Assembly (NCBI RefSeq): GCF_001424045.1
Contig: NZ_LMQB01000025.1
Coordinates: 26,010 to 90,009 of the forward strand
Reading direction: 5' to 3'
DNA length: 64,000 nucleotides
Source: Rhizobium sp. Leaf371
GTDB lineage: Bacteria; Pseudomonadota; Alphaproteobacteria; Rhizobiales; Rhizobiaceae
The stretch's first letter is position 1. Every line of letters begins with the position of its first letter. This document shows positions 1 through 9,026 of the stretch, one piece after another. Position numbers and translations under genes: made by a program. A model generated the notes under the pieces. That model did not search any database. It saw only the letters and a program-made list of their open reading frames with translations, and was not told the origin of the DNA.

Positions 1-399
1 GGTCGTATCGTGTAGCGATGCGTCGCCAGTCCTTGAGCTTGGCGAAGAGGTTCTCGACCTTGTGGCGCTGGCGATAGAGTACCTTGTCGTAGGGATAAGG
101 AATTTTCCGGCTTCGGCTCGACGGAATGCAGGGTTCGATGCCCTTGGTTACGAGCGCCTGCCGGAACCAGGAGCTGTCGTAGCCGCGATCGGCGATAAGG
201 ACGTTGGCTGGCGGGAGGGCGGTCAGCACGAGACGGGCGCCTTTGTGGTCACTCATCTGACGTTCCGATAACAGCATGACGACGGGACGGCCTTTGTCGT
301 CGCAGACGGTGTGGAGCTTGGAGTTCAGGCCGCCCTTGGTGCGTCAGATACGTCGGGGAACATCCCCTTTTTAAGCAGGCTCGCTGCCGTGCGGTGGGC
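1..399 (-). pseudogene. IS5-family (IS427-type) transposase remnant
   Basis: The minus strand encodes 114 continuous codons of an IS5-family transposase C-terminal half, running off the left edge. The catalytic-core words ADRGYD and RHKVENLFAKLKDWRR are readable, so the second Asp and the Glu of the DDE triad are present. Upstream an in-frame TGA at 344-346 interrupts the phrase that normally reads GRTKGGLNSKL. The earlier segment (AHRTAASLLKKG) lies in a neighbouring frame, joined at an A/G-rich run that may be a former frameshift site. The reading stops abruptly at 399 where the IS3 element starts, and no 5' part of the gene appears beyond that element. This is therefore a decayed, 5'-truncated copy. 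The family call rests on remembered sequence similarity. Confidence 0.82.
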
Positions 400-425
400 T
401 GAACCGCACCGGGTTTGCCGGAGGC
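400..425. repeat. IS3 terminal inverted repeat, transposase 3' side
   Basis: It begins TGAACCGCACCGGG. It is the reverse complement of 1651-1676 except for one base (A here, G in the partner's complement). Confidence 0.93.
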
Positions 426-438
426 CATTTCGTTTAAG

Positions 439-1623
439 TTATGCGGCCATGGCTGCTTCGTCCAGCATGGCGTAATATCGCTCTTCAGCTTCGGCTGGCG
501 GTATGTTTCCGATGGGCTCCAGGAGGCGTCGGTGGTTGAACCAATCGACCCCTTCGAAAGTGGCGAATTCGACCGCTTCGAAGTTCCTCCATGGCCCGCG
601 CCGGTGGATGACTTCGACCTTGTAAAGACCGTTGATCGTTTCGGCGAGGGCGTTATCGTAACTGTCGCCGACGCTTCCGACAGAAGGCTCGATGCCAGCT
701 TCTGCCAACCGCTCGGAGTACCGAATGGACACGTATTGGACGCCGCGATCCGAGTGATGCACAAGGCCGCCGCCATGAACGGGACGCCGATCATGAAGTG
801 CCTGCTCAAGGGCATCAAGGACGAAGCTTGCATGTGCCGTCCGGCTCGCCCGCCAGCCAACGATGCGACGAGCAAATACGTCGATCACGAAGGCCACGTA
901 GACGAAGCCCTGCCAGGTGGCGACATAGGTGAAATCCAAAACCCACAGCCTGTTTGGTGCTGGGGCTTTGAACTGGCGGTTAACCCGGTCAAGCGGGTTC
1001 GGGGCCGACTTGTCCGAGAATGTCGTGCGGATCGGCTTTCCTCGAATGATACCCTGCAGGCTCATCGACCTCATAAGCCGAGCAACGGTGCAGTGGGCGG
1101 CGTCAAAGCCTTCACGCTTCAATTGCCGCCAGACCTTGCGAACGCCATAGACGCGGAAGTTCTGTTCGAAGACACGGAATATCTCGATCTTCAGGCCGAT
1201 ATTGCTGCGGGCGCGGATCGACAGGCGATCCACGTCCAGGCGTTTGGCGACATTCTCGTAGTAGTTGACGGGGCGGCCGAGCTCCCCTTGCCCGGCAAGC
1301 GAATGCTTGCATTCGCTGAAAGGGGCCATGGCGAAATAGGCCGAAGCTTTGCGCAAAATCTCGTTGGCCTGACGAAGCTCCCGATTCTCCGGCTCAAGAA
1401 CCTTCATCTTCTCGGCGACATCGCTCGGCAGGCCCGTTCTATTGCCGCTGTCGACCTCGGTCTTCTTGACCCATTCGTGCAGGGCGGCTAGCGAGCAGCC
1501 GATCTTGGCAGCGATAGATGAAACGGCAGCCCAGCGGGATGGATGCTCGGCCTCGTGGTCCAGCACCATATGTGTGGCACGGCTACCGACTTCAGGTGAA
1601 AACTTGTTCGTTGTCTTGCTCAT
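439..1623 (-). CDS. IS3-family transposase, OrfA and OrfB fused in one frame
   Basis: A 394-residue DDE transposase. Residues 1-95 are an OrfA-type helix-turn-helix plus coiled-coil segment ([11 protein letters not shown], then [16 protein letters not shown]). Residues about 120-394 are the OrfB integrase core with D230 (DFTYVATW), D292 (HHSDRGVQY) and E328 (NALAETING); the D292 to E328 gap is exactly 35 residues, as expected for IS3. IS3 elements normally make OrfAB by programmed -1 frameshifting. Here both parts share one frame, joined by an atypical stretch (about residues 100-120). This stretch replaces the usual end of OrfA and the first residues of OrfB. A small deletion or rearrangement probably created the fusion. 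The catalytic core is intact, but activity is uncertain. Confidence 0.9.
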   Translation of the reverse strand: MSKTTNKFSPEVGSRATHMVLDHEAEHPSRWAAVSSIAAKIGCSLAALHEWVKKTEVDSGNRTGLPSDVAEKMKVLEPENRELRQANEILRKASAYFAMAPFSECKHSLAGQGELGRPVNYYENVAKRLDVDRLSIRARSNIGLKIEIFRVFEQNFRVYGVRKVWRQLKREGFDAAHCTVARLMRSMSLQGIIRGKPIRTTFSDKSAPNPLDRVNRQFKAPAPNRLWVLDFTYVATWQGFVYVAFVIDVFARRIVGWRASRTAHASFVLDALEQALHDRRPVHGGGLVHHSDRGVQYVSIRYSERLAEAGIEPSVGSVGDSYDNALAETINGLYKVEVIHRRGPWRNFEAVEFATFEGVDWFNHRRLLEPIGNIPPAEAEERYYAMLDEAAMAA

Positions 1624-1650
1624 GATGACTCCACTTTCTCAGAAGTTGGA

Positions 1651-1676
1651 GCCTCCGGCAAACCCGGCGCGGTTCA
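1651..1676. repeat. IS3 terminal inverted repeat, transposase 5' side
   Basis: It starts GCCTCCGGCAAACCC and ends GGTTCA. It pairs with 400-425 over 26 bp with one mismatch and lies 27 bp upstream of the transposase start codon. Confidence 0.93.
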
Positions 1677-1725
1677 GTTCTGACTGAGCCCCCCGCTACA
1701 ACGCGGAGGCCCCATCAAGCGGCTA

Positions 1726-3546
1726 TCATGCGGCATGGCGTCCCGCAGTTCTTGCCGCATCCTTGTCGTTCGTCAGCTTGAACTTGGCGATGAGATCGTG
1801 AAGCAGCAGGCTCTCGTTGGCGAGCGTTGCGCTGGCGGCGTTCGTTTCCTCGACCATGGCCGCGTTGCGCTGCGTCACCTGGTCCATCTGGTTGACGGCC
1901 GTGTTGACTTCCGCAAGGCCGACGGACTGTTCGCGCGAGGAGGTGGCAATTGCGTCCATGTGTCGGTTGATGCTGGAGACGTGGGTCTCGATCGCCTTCA
2001 GCGCTTCCCCCGTTTCCCGCACGAAGGTGACGCCACTGGCGACTTCGGTCGACGAGATGCGGATCAACTCCTTGATATCCTTGGCTGCCTGGGCGGAGCG
2101 CTGCGCCAGTTCGCGCACTTCCTGGGCGACGACGGCAAAGCCTCGTCCTGCCTCGCCCGCTCGCGCGGCCTCGATGCCTGCGTTCAGCGCGAGCAGGTTC
2201 GTCTGGAAAGCAATCTCGTCGATGATGCCGATGATGTTAGAGATTTTGCCCGAGGACTCCTCGATCCGTTCCATGGCGCCGACAGCTCCGGCCACGACAA
2301 CACCGGAGCGGGTCGCGCTGGTGTTCGCGAGGATCGCAACTTCGCGGGCCTCGTCGGCCCGTTTGGAGGCGTTCGAGACATTGGCCGTGATCTGATCGAG
2401 CGCCGCTGCGGTTTCTTCCAGCGAAGCGGCCTGCTGCTCGGTGCGCTTGGACAGGTCGTCGGAGCTCGTGCTGATCTCCCGCGTGCCGCTGTCGATGGAG
2501 ATTGCTGCATGCGCGACGGAGCTCAGCGTGGTGCCAAGCCGGGAGACGGCATGATTGAGGTCGTGGCGCAGGGACTCGAAATCCGGAGCGAATGGTTCCT
2601 GGAGCTGAAAGGACAGGTCTCCGTCTGCAAGGCGTCGCAGGCCCGTCGCCAGGCTGCTCGTCGCCTGCTGCAGGCGCTGCTGTGCCGCAGCCTCCGCGTC
2701 CCTTGCAAAAACGGCCCGGTCGCTCTCCGATTTCTGTCTCTGGGCCTCGGCTTCGGTCTCGAGTTTCCGGTTTGCGATGGCCGCTTGACGAAAGACCTCC
2801 ACGGCCTTTGCCATCTGACCGATCTCGTCGGACCGATCCTTGCCGGCGACGCTCGATTCCGTATGACCTGCCGCAAGGTCCTGCATCGCTAGCGATAAGG
2901 TCTCTATCGGCTTCGTGATCGTCCGGCGGCTGATCACGAGCAGCACGAGTGCGGACGCGACCGAGAATGCGAGGATGGACAGCAGAACCATCGAGACCAG
3001 CGTCGAGAGGTCACCGCTGTGCTTCAGGACGTCCTCGGACGACATCTGGATCGCATCTCCGGCCTTCTCCATGGCAGACTCGAGGGCCGTGAACTTGGCC
3101 TTGAAGTCCGGGAAGGCGGCTTGCATTGTGTCCGGAGCGGAGGTGGCTTTGTCGACGAGCTGCGTTGCGGTTTCGATATAGTCCTGCAACGGCGCATTCA
3201 GGTCTTTCAGCACGCTGCCGATCGGGCTTTCGCCTGCAAGCTTCGTGTTTTCGGCAATCGCCGAGCGGAAGTTGGTGACATGTTCTGCGAGATCGCTTTT
3301 GACCTCGGAAATCTCGATATTGGTGGATGGATCCCGCGACAGCATCGCGGAGAGAACGTCGGCGCGGAGGGCGTCATGCATCATGTCCGCCTCCATATGG
3401 TTGCGAAGGATGCTGGCGGAGTCCGAGACTTCGGTGACGTTTGCCGTCAGCAGGCGCGAACTGAGGAGACCGACCCCTGCCGAGCCTCCGGCCAGCGCGA
3501 ACATCGCGACACTCACGATGATCATCTTGCTTCTGATCGTTGTCAT
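1726..3546 (-). CDS. Methyl-accepting chemotaxis protein
   Basis: A 606-residue transmembrane chemoreceptor that would signal to CheA/CheW. Order: TM1 (about residues 8-30), a helical periplasmic sensor of about 150 residues resembling a four-helix-bundle domain, TM2 (about 185-208), a HAMP domain with an extended coiled region, then the signalling domain. The signature hairpin [20 protein letters not shown] and the following [16 protein letters not shown] are clear. There is no C-terminal NWETF-type CheR-binding pentapeptide. The ATG at 3546 (MTTIRSKM) is preferred over an upstream start because GTGGGA precedes it and TM1 follows at once. No che genes are nearby, so it is an orphan receptor. 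The ligand is unknown. Confidence 0.93.
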   Translation of the reverse strand: MTTIRSKMIIVSVAMFALAGGSAGVGLLSSRLLTANVTEVSDSASILRNHMEADMMHDALRADVLSAMLSRDPSTNIEISEVKSDLAEHVTNFRSAIAENTKLAGESPIGSVLKDLNAPLQDYIETATQLVDKATSAPDTMQAAFPDFKAKFTALESAMEKAGDAIQMSSEDVLKHSGDLSTLVSMVLLSILAFSVASALVLLVISRRTITKPIETLSLAMQDLAAGHTESSVAGKDRSDEIGQMAKAVEVFRQAAIANRKLETEAEAQRQKSESDRAVFARDAEAAAQQRLQQATSSLATGLRRLADGDLSFQLQEPFAPDFESLRHDLNHAVSRLGTTLSSVAHAAISIDSGTREISTSSDDLSKRTEQQAASLEETAAALDQITANVSNASKRADEAREVAILANTSATRSGVVVAGAVGAMERIEESSGKISNIIGIIDEIAFQTNLLALNAGIEAARAGEAGRGFAVVAQEVRELAQRSAQAAKDIKELIRISSTEVASGVTFVRETGEALKAIETHVSSINRHMDAIATSSREQSVGLAEVNTAVNQMDQVTQRNAAMVEETNAASATLANESLLLHDLIAKFKLTNDKDAARTAGRHAA

Positions 3547-3797
3547 TTTCCCACCCCACGCCCGACTTCCAGTAACAAGCGACAGAATGGCACAAAACAA
3601 ATAAGGAATATCTTAACCGGCTTGGGATGCGGGAAGGTGACCTTCGACCGAGGCTTTGCCTGGTGATGGCAACGGAAGCCGCCGTTCAATCCGCTTGCCG
3701 CTACCAAACGCTTGAATTTTGCGATATTCGGATGAACTGAAGCGCCACTGTCGGTATCGGGTCGGTATCCGGGGCGTCTGGGCCGAATGGAAATGGA

Positions 3798-4601
3798 ATG
3801 CCTCTCTCCGCGCATCAGCGTAACAATGTCAGGACCACCGGGAACGGGCCCCGGACGATGATGTTTGCCCACGGCTATGGGTGCGACCAGGGCATGTGGC
3901 GATACGTCGCCCCGCAATTTTCGGAAGAGTTCAGGATTCTGACCTTCGATCATGTCGGCAGCGGGGGGTCGGATAGCAATGCCTTCGATCCGGCCAAGTA
4001 CGCGACTTTAAAAGGGTACGCCGAGGATGTGATCGAGATTGCGCGCGAGGCGAGTGTTCAAGGCGGGATCTTTGTCGGGCATTCGGTGAGCGCGATGATT
4101 GGCGTCCTCGCCGCGATCGACGCGCCTGAACTGTTCGACGAGCTCGTACTGGTCTGCCCGTCACCATACTTCCTCAATGACGGGGATTATCTCGGTGGCT
4201 TTACGCAGGGCGATATCGATGAGCTTCTTGCGTCGATGAGCAACAACTACGCCGCCTGGTCGAACACGATGGCACCGGCGATCATTGGCAATGCCGACCG
4301 GCCCGAGCTGGGGCAGGAGCTTGCGAGTGCTTTCTGCCGGATGGATCCTGCTATCGCGGGCACGTTTGCGCGGGCCACATTCACATCTGACAATCGGCCG
4401 GACCTTCCCAAAGTCTCTGCGCGAACGCTTGTCCTGCAGTGCCGGGATGACATTCTGGCCGGCGAGCATATCGGGGCCTATGTCGCCTCGCAGGTTCCCG
4501 ACGCGTCGCTCGTCATACTCGATGCCACAGGCCACTGTCCAAATCTCAGCGCGCCCCATGCCGTCAACGAGGCAATCAAGGCGTTTGTCGGATCGCCATG
4601 A
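3798..4601 (+). CDS. RsbQ-like alpha/beta hydrolase
   Basis: A 267-residue alpha/beta hydrolase. The oxyanion-side HGYG motif is at residues 25-28. The nucleophile elbow is GHSVS with Ser96, the acid is in CRDD (Asp217/Asp218), and His246 sits in ATGHCP. The spacing is nearly the same as in Bacillus subtilis RsbQ, whose triad I recall as Ser96, Asp219 and His247. RsbQ hydrolyses an unidentified small molecule that activates the PAS domain of RsbP. Here the stop codon overlaps the start of a PAS histidine kinase by four bases, so the two are probably translationally coupled. Inference: the hydrolase makes or processes a ligand for the kinase's PAS domain. The close relatives DAD2/KAI2 hydrolyse strigolactone- or karrikin-like butenolides. 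Confidence 0.87.
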   Translation: MPLSAHQRNNVRTTGNGPRTMMFAHGYGCDQGMWRYVAPQFSEEFRILTFDHVGSGGSDSNAFDPAKYATLKGYAEDVIEIAREASVQGGIFVGHSVSAMIGVLAAIDAPELFDELVLVCPSPYFLNDGDYLGGFTQGDIDELLASMSNNYAAWSNTMAPAIIGNADRPELGQELASAFCRMDPAIAGTFARATFTSDNRPDLPKVSARTLVLQCRDDILAGEHIGAYVASQVPDASLVILDATGHCPNLSAPHAVNEAIKAFVGSP

Positions 4602-5719
4602 CTCGACCGGCAGCAACAGGTCTCCCGACCCCGGACGATCTTTTCGAGAATGCACCCTGCGGGTATCTCGTGCTCAGCGAGGACGGGACGATCAGGATGG
4701 TCAACGGGACCTTCTGCCGTTGGCTTTCGTGCGCGCGTGCCGAACTTGTCGGAAAGCGGATCGCGGCGCGCCTCAGCGTTTCGAGTCGGATCGCCTATGA
4801 GACCCATTTCATGCCGCTTCTGCGCCTTGGAGGCGCCAGCCACGAGATCTCTTTCGACTTCCTCGACGCCGGCGGAGGGGCTTTCCCGGCCAGTGTCAGC
4901 GCTCTCTTCTGTCCTGCCGGCGAACAGGAGTCTTCGATCAGGCTCACGGTGTTTCCAGCCGTTCAGCGCCGCCGGTACGAGCGCGGTCTTCTCGAGGCGC
5001 GAGAGGCGTCCGAGGTGGCGCGCCACAGCGAGTTGGAGACGGGCAAGCTGCGCGAACAGTTCGTCGCCGTTCTCGGACACGACCTGCGCAATCCGTTGGC
5101 TGCCGTATCGGCAGGTGTCAGGGCCCTTTCACGTGAGGGTACGACAGAACGCGGCGCGCGCGTCCTCGTTCTCATGGAGGGAAGCGTCCAACGGATGTTC
5201 GGCCTCATCGAGAATATCCTTGATTTTGCGCGCGCGCGGCTTGGTGGCGGCATCGTGCTGACACAGTGCATCACCGACCAGCTGCCGGCGATTTTGAGCC
5301 AGGTTGTCGATGAACTTCGAGCCACGAACCCGGACAGGGTCATCGACGCGACATTCGACCTGCGGACGCCGGTCGAGTGTGATCCGAGCCGCATCGCTCA
5401 GCTCGTTTCGAACCTGCTCGGCAACGCCATCTCGCATGGGGCGACGGATCGCCCCGTCCGCCTCAGCGCCGTCAGCACCGCATCGGGAGATCTCACCGTC
5501 ATCGTCACCAATGAAGGCCCGACGATCCCGCCGGACGCGATGGATCGCTTGTTCGAGCCGTTCGTCCGCGGCGCGTCCAGCGGCTATAGCGAAGGTCTCG
5601 GCCTGGGGCTGCACATCGCCTCCGAGATAGCGAAGGCGCATGATGCGGTTTTAGACGTGACATCAGAGGACGGCGTGACGAGCTTCAGGTTGCGCTTGTC
5701 ATCGGTTCGGGCAAGCTGA
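4598..5719 (+). CDS. PAS-domain sensor histidine kinase
   Basis: A 373-residue soluble kinase without membrane segments. An N-terminal PAS domain (about residues 12-120; LFENAPCGYL) is followed by a short helical linker and a HisKA dimerisation helix with phospho-acceptor His161 in VLGHDLRNPLAAV. The HATPase domain has an N box (QLVSNLLGNAISHG) and a G box (GLGLGLHIA). The ATG overlaps the stop of the RsbQ-like gene, marking a two-gene operon. No response regulator is adjacent, so the partner is unknown. The PAS domain resembles that of RsbP-type proteins, which fits the pairing with an RsbQ-like hydrolase. The output differs: a kinase replaces the PP2C phosphatase. Confidence 0.92.
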   Translation: MTRPAATGLPTPDDLFENAPCGYLVLSEDGTIRMVNGTFCRWLSCARAELVGKRIAARLSVSSRIAYETHFMPLLRLGGASHEISFDFLDAGGGAFPASVSALFCPAGEQESSIRLTVFPAVQRRRYERGLLEAREASEVARHSELETGKLREQFVAVLGHDLRNPLAAVSAGVRALSREGTTERGARVLVLMEGSVQRMFGLIENILDFARARLGGGIVLTQCITDQLPAILSQVVDELRATNPDRVIDATFDLRTPVECDPSRIAQLVSNLLGNAISHGATDRPVRLSAVSTASGDLTVIVTNEGPTIPPDAMDRLFEPFVRGASSGYSEGLGLGLHIASEIAKAHDAVLDVTSEDGVTSFRLRLSSVRAS

Positions 5720-5809
5720 TGCTCGAAACACTCGGCGAGATCCCATCTCTGCGATGCCCCTGGAAGAGACGCGAACGAAGCGCACATCGTGTCGAGCGTC
5801 AGCGAGAGG

Positions 5810-6841
5810 TTAGAAGTTCTCGCTGAAGATGGGTGGAATCTCGATCCGTGTGCTGTCTGCCGCGCCACTCTCTATGATGGCGAAAACGGCATCCAGCATC
5901 GAGGGGACATCCTGGCGGACCATTTCGACATCGTCGCCCAAAAGAGCGGCGAATGGGTCCCAGTCGAAGCAGCCGATGACGGGCGAGTGCTCGCCATAAT
6001 GGCCCGATCGCTTGATCCAGCGCATCACGCCTTCCAGCGAGATCGTGGAGTTCACGAACATCCCCGATGGCAGCGATCCCTCCGTTCTCGCCAATGACGC
6101 GAGCGAAGCCTCTGCTTTTTCCGGTGCGTAGCCGCTCGCCAGGATATGGCTCTCGTCGACGGGCACGTCGATATCGGCATGCGCCGCGCGAAAGCCGCGG
6201 ATGCGCTCCGACGTGTTGTGATCACTGGCTCGGCCGCCAATGAAAAGCAACGGCTGGGCTTGCCCGAACTTCACACGGCTGTTCAGCATGATGCGGCGGG
6301 TCAGTTCACGGGCGCCGGTGAAATTGTCCGAGATGATCGAGGGCGCCTTTGTGCCGGGCAGGTCGAGGTTCAGGCTCCCGACGTTTGCGGCCGCACACAG
6401 GTCGCTGATGCGATCCGGATCGGTCGCACCCGTCGAGACGAGCCATTCCACCTGATAGGACAGCATGGTCCGTGCCGCCTCGACCTCCAGTTCCGGATCG
6501 CGCCGCGTGCAGGTGATGATGGGGAAGAGCCCGCGCTCGCGCGCCATCGTCTCGAACGTTTCGACAATCGAGCCGAAATAGCGGTTGTCGTATTTCGGCA
6601 CGATCATGCCGATGATCTTGGATTTTTCACGCCGGAGCAGGCTCGCCTGCATGTTGACTGCATAGCCCTGCTCGTCGGCGAGCGTGGTGATGCGCTCGGC
6701 CAGCTTGGCGCTGATCCGGCGCTTCTTCCATGTTCCGTTGAGAACCGCGCTGACGGCACTGGCCGACGTGCCGGCAAGTTCTGCCAGATCGTAGATGGTC
6801 GTCTTCTTCGATGATTTTTCCTGATTCACATCAGTCTCCAT
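5810..6841 (-). CDS. LacI-family transcriptional repressor
   Basis: A 343-residue regulator. The N-terminal LacI helix-turn-helix is plain (TIYDLAELAGTSASAVSAVLNG, read from about residue 15), followed by the hinge region and a periplasmic-binding-protein-like effector domain from about residue 70 (KIIGMIVPKYDNRYFGSIV). It lies divergent from a sugar ABC operon with about 250 bp between, and very probably represses that operon until its inducer binds. Three starts are possible: TTG at 6850, ATG at 6841, and a GTG six codons or so further in that has GGAG at good spacing. ATG is reported. The inducer is likely a pentitol or pentulose, judging from the target operon. Confidence 0.9.
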   Translation of the reverse strand: METDVNQEKSSKKTTIYDLAELAGTSASAVSAVLNGTWKKRRISAKLAERITTLADEQGYAVNMQASLLRREKSKIIGMIVPKYDNRYFGSIVETFETMARERGLFPIITCTRRDPELEVEAARTMLSYQVEWLVSTGATDPDRISDLCAAANVGSLNLDLPGTKAPSIISDNFTGARELTRRIMLNSRVKFGQAQPLLFIGGRASDHNTSERIRGFRAAHADIDVPVDESHILASGYAPEKAEASLASLARTEGSLPSGMFVNSTISLEGVMRWIKRSGHYGEHSPVIGCFDWDPFAALLGDDVEMVRQDVPSMLDAVFAIIESGAADSTRIEIPPIFSENF

Positions 6842-6851
6842 TCTCCCCAAC

Positions 6852-6915
6852 TTGACACCGATTCAATCTCGTGACAAACATGCTCCATCGATTGAGCAAG
6901 AGTGCGCAATCGATG
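6852..6915 (+). promoter_or_regulatory. Putative promoter and LacI-type operator of the ribitol operon
   Basis: TTGACA at 6852-6857 could be a -35 box facing the transporter; the matching -10 is weak. Just downstream lies an inverted repeat: CATCGATTG (6886-6894) and CAATCGATG (6907-6915), separated by 12 bp. The repeat extends inward as TTGAGC...GCGCAA with one mismatch. Its place in the divergent LacI/ABC intergenic region makes it the best operator candidate. Neither the promoter nor the binding was tested. Confidence 0.55.
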
Positions 6916-7091
6916 AATTGGCCAACTGGAGGGTTGGCCTGGAGATGTTCGCCCGATTTTGATCGAAGCCGATGCCGGAGCACGATGTTTCGGCTCTGCG
7001 GACCGCGATGCCGAATGGCATCCCGCGCGTCGGCGACGATGAGGTGTGGCGAGGTCTTCGGTGACGCAGACGATTTCAAAAGGAGGAGACT

Positions 7092-8135
7092 ATGACTTTT
7101 CGCTCTACACTGCTGGTGACGACGGCCGTTGCCGCCATGTTCTCGGGCTCTGCCTTCGCGCAGGAAGCCGCGACCGTCGCGTTCCTGATGCCGGACCAGG
7201 CCTCGACGCGCTACGAGAACCACGACTATCCCGGCTTCAAGGCCGAGATGGCAAAGCTCTGCGCGGCCTGCACCGTCATCTACCAGAACGCCAATGCGGA
7301 CACGGCCCTGCAGCAGCAGCAGTTTAACTCGGTCATCGCGCAGGGCGCGAAGGTCATCGTTCTCGACCCGGTGGATTCCGCCGCTGCCGCCGCGCTTGTG
7401 GAAATCGCCCAGTCGCAGGATGTGAAGGTCATCGCCTATGACCGTCCGATCCCGGCCAAGGCCGCCAATTTCTACGTGTCCTTCGACAATGAAGGCATCG
7501 GCCACGCCATCGCCCAGTCGCTGGTTGCCCATCTGAAGAAGAGCGGCGCTGCCGAAGGTGCCGGCGTACTGCAGATCAACGGCTCGCCGACCGACGCTGC
7601 CGCCGGCCTGATCCGCGACGGCATCCATCGCGGTCTGAAGGATTCCGGCTACAAGACGCTCGCCGAATTCGACACGCCGGAATGGGCGCCGCCAAAGGCG
7701 CAGGAATGGGCTGCCGGCCAGATCACCCGCTTCGGAGCCGACATCAAGGGCGTCGTCGCGGCCAATGACGGCACCGGCGGTGGCGCCATCGCGGCCTTCA
7801 AGGCGGCCGGCGTCAATCCTGTTCCTCCGGTCACGGGCAACGATGCGACCATCGCCGCGCTGCAGCTCATCATCTCGGGCGACCAGTACAACACGATCTC
7901 CAAGCCGTCGGAAATCGTGGCGGCGGCGGCCGCCAAGGTTGCCGTCCAGTTCCTGAAGGGCGAGACGCCGGAAGCGAAGACCTCGCTTTACGACACCCCT
8001 TCGGAACTCTTCGTGCCCGCTGTCGTAACGGCCGAGAACATCAAGGCCGAGATCTTCGACAAGAAGATCCAGACGGTGGCCGAAGTCTGCACCGGCGAAT
8101 ACGCCGAAGGCTGCGCCAAGCTCGGCATCCAGTAA
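7092..8135 (+). CDS. Sugar ABC transporter periplasmic binding protein (XylF-like)
   Basis: A 347-residue periplasmic protein with a signal peptide (MTFRSTLLVTTAVAAMFSGS, cleavage after AFA). The mature chain has the Peripla_BP_4 fold of ribose and xylose binding proteins, with phrases such as VIAYDRPI and NDGTGGGAIAAFKAAG that resemble XylF. A strong AAGGAGGAG ribosome site precedes the ATG. It is the first gene of an operon with a single-NBD ATPase, a RbsC/XylH-type permease, a ribitol-dehydrogenase-like SDR and a ribulokinase-like kinase. The inferred ligand is ribitol or a related pentitol, but xylose-like sugars cannot be excluded from sequence alone. Confidence 0.92.
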   Translation: MTFRSTLLVTTAVAAMFSGSAFAQEAATVAFLMPDQASTRYENHDYPGFKAEMAKLCAACTVIYQNANADTALQQQQFNSVIAQGAKVIVLDPVDSAAAAALVEIAQSQDVKVIAYDRPIPAKAANFYVSFDNEGIGHAIAQSLVAHLKKSGAAEGAGVLQINGSPTDAAAGLIRDGIHRGLKDSGYKTLAEFDTPEWAPPKAQEWAAGQITRFGADIKGVVAANDGTGGGAIAAFKAAGVNPVPPVTGNDATIAALQLIISGDQYNTISKPSEIVAAAAAKVAVQFLKGETPEAKTSLYDTPSELFVPAVVTAENIKAEIFDKKIQTVAEVCTGEYAEGCAKLGIQ

Positions 8136-8207
8136 GCCGCTTGCGGCAAGCGACCGGTCGCGTTTCGGCTCGACCGGTCGATCCCTCCTCAACAGAGAGC
8201 GCGCATC

Positions 8208-9026
8208 ATGGCGGACAGACAGACGGAAGGCTCGGCGACGGGCGGTCCCATTCTTCGGTTGACCAAAATCTCCAAGAATTTCGGCGCGGTTTCCGCGTTG
8301 ACCGATATCGATCTCGAGGTGAATGCCGGCGAGGTCGTCGCGCTCGTCGGGGACAATGGTGCCGGCAAATCGACCCTGATCAAGGTTCTCGCCGGCGTGC
8401 ACCAGCCGACATCAGGACAGATCGAATTCTGCGGCAAGCCCGTCAGCCTCGACAGCCCCAGCCGGGCGCTGGAGCTCGGCATCGCCACGGTGTTCCAGGA
8501 TCTGGCGCTGTGCGAAAACCTCGATGTCGTCGCCAACCTGTTCCTCGGGCATGAAGTTTCGCCATGGAGCCTCGACGAAGTGGCGATGGAAGTCCGCGCC
8601 TGGACGCTCCTGAAGGAGCTTGCCGCACGGATACCCTCCGTGCGCGAGCCGATCGCGTCGCTCTCCGGCGGTCAGCGGCAGACCGTCGCCATCGCCCGCT
8701 CGCTGCTGCTCGACCCGAAGATCATCATGCTCGACGAGCCGACGGCGGCGCTGGGCGTCGCCCAGACGGCCGAGGTGCTCAACCTCATCGAGCGCGTCAG
8801 GGAGCGCGGGCTCGGCGTCATCATCATCAGCCACAATATGGAGGACGTGCGCGCCGTTGCCGATCGCATCGTCGTGCTGCGGCTCGGGCGCAACAACGGC
8901 GTCTTCAGCCCGGATGCCTCCAATCATGAGCTTGTCGCTTCGATCACCGGTGCGACCGAAAATGCGGTCTCGCGCCGGATCGAGCGCAAAGCCGATGTCA
9001 ACCCCTTGAGCGGGAGCACCGCATGA
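8208..9026 (+). CDS. Sugar ABC transporter ATP-binding protein
   Basis: A 272-residue ATPase with one nucleotide-binding domain: Walker A GDNGAGKST, signature LSGGQRQ, Walker B IIMLDEP and a downstream switch histidine in IISHNM. Ribose-type importers often use a double-length RbsA; this single-domain form matches FrcA-type rhizobial transporters, where the ATPase dimerises. It follows the binding protein by about 70 bp. Its stop overlaps the permease start by four bases (ATGA), so the two are translationally coupled. Confidence 0.94.
   Translation: MADRQTEGSATGGPILRLTKISKNFGAVSALTDIDLEVNAGEVVALVGDNGAGKSTLIKVLAGVHQPTSGQIEFCGKPVSLDSPSRALELGIATVFQDLALCENLDVVANLFLGHEVSPWSLDEVAMEVRAWTLLKELAARIPSVREPIASLSGGQRQTVAIARSLLLDPKIIMLDEPTAALGVAQTAEVLNLIERVRERGLGVIIISHNMEDVRAVADRIVVLRLGRNNGVFSPDASNHELVASITGATENAVSRRIERKADVNPLSGSTA

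Larger units (their letters stand above)
400..1676 (-). mobile_element. IS3-family insertion sequence (IS51/IS407-like)
   Basis: The element is delimited by 26-bp terminal inverted repeats at 400-425 and 1651-1676 that differ at one position. The ends have the TGA...TCA form usual for IS3. It carries one transposase ORF on the minus strand. The flanking triplets (397-399 ggc and 1677-1679 gtt) do not form a target duplication, which suggests that one side was rearranged after insertion. The left side lies against a truncated IS5 transposase. Confidence 0.9.

Noticed and set aside
1-399. Plus-strand 69-residue frame in the IS5 remnant
   Set aside because: The minus-strand reading gives a continuous transposase with DDE residues, so the plus frame is a shadow.
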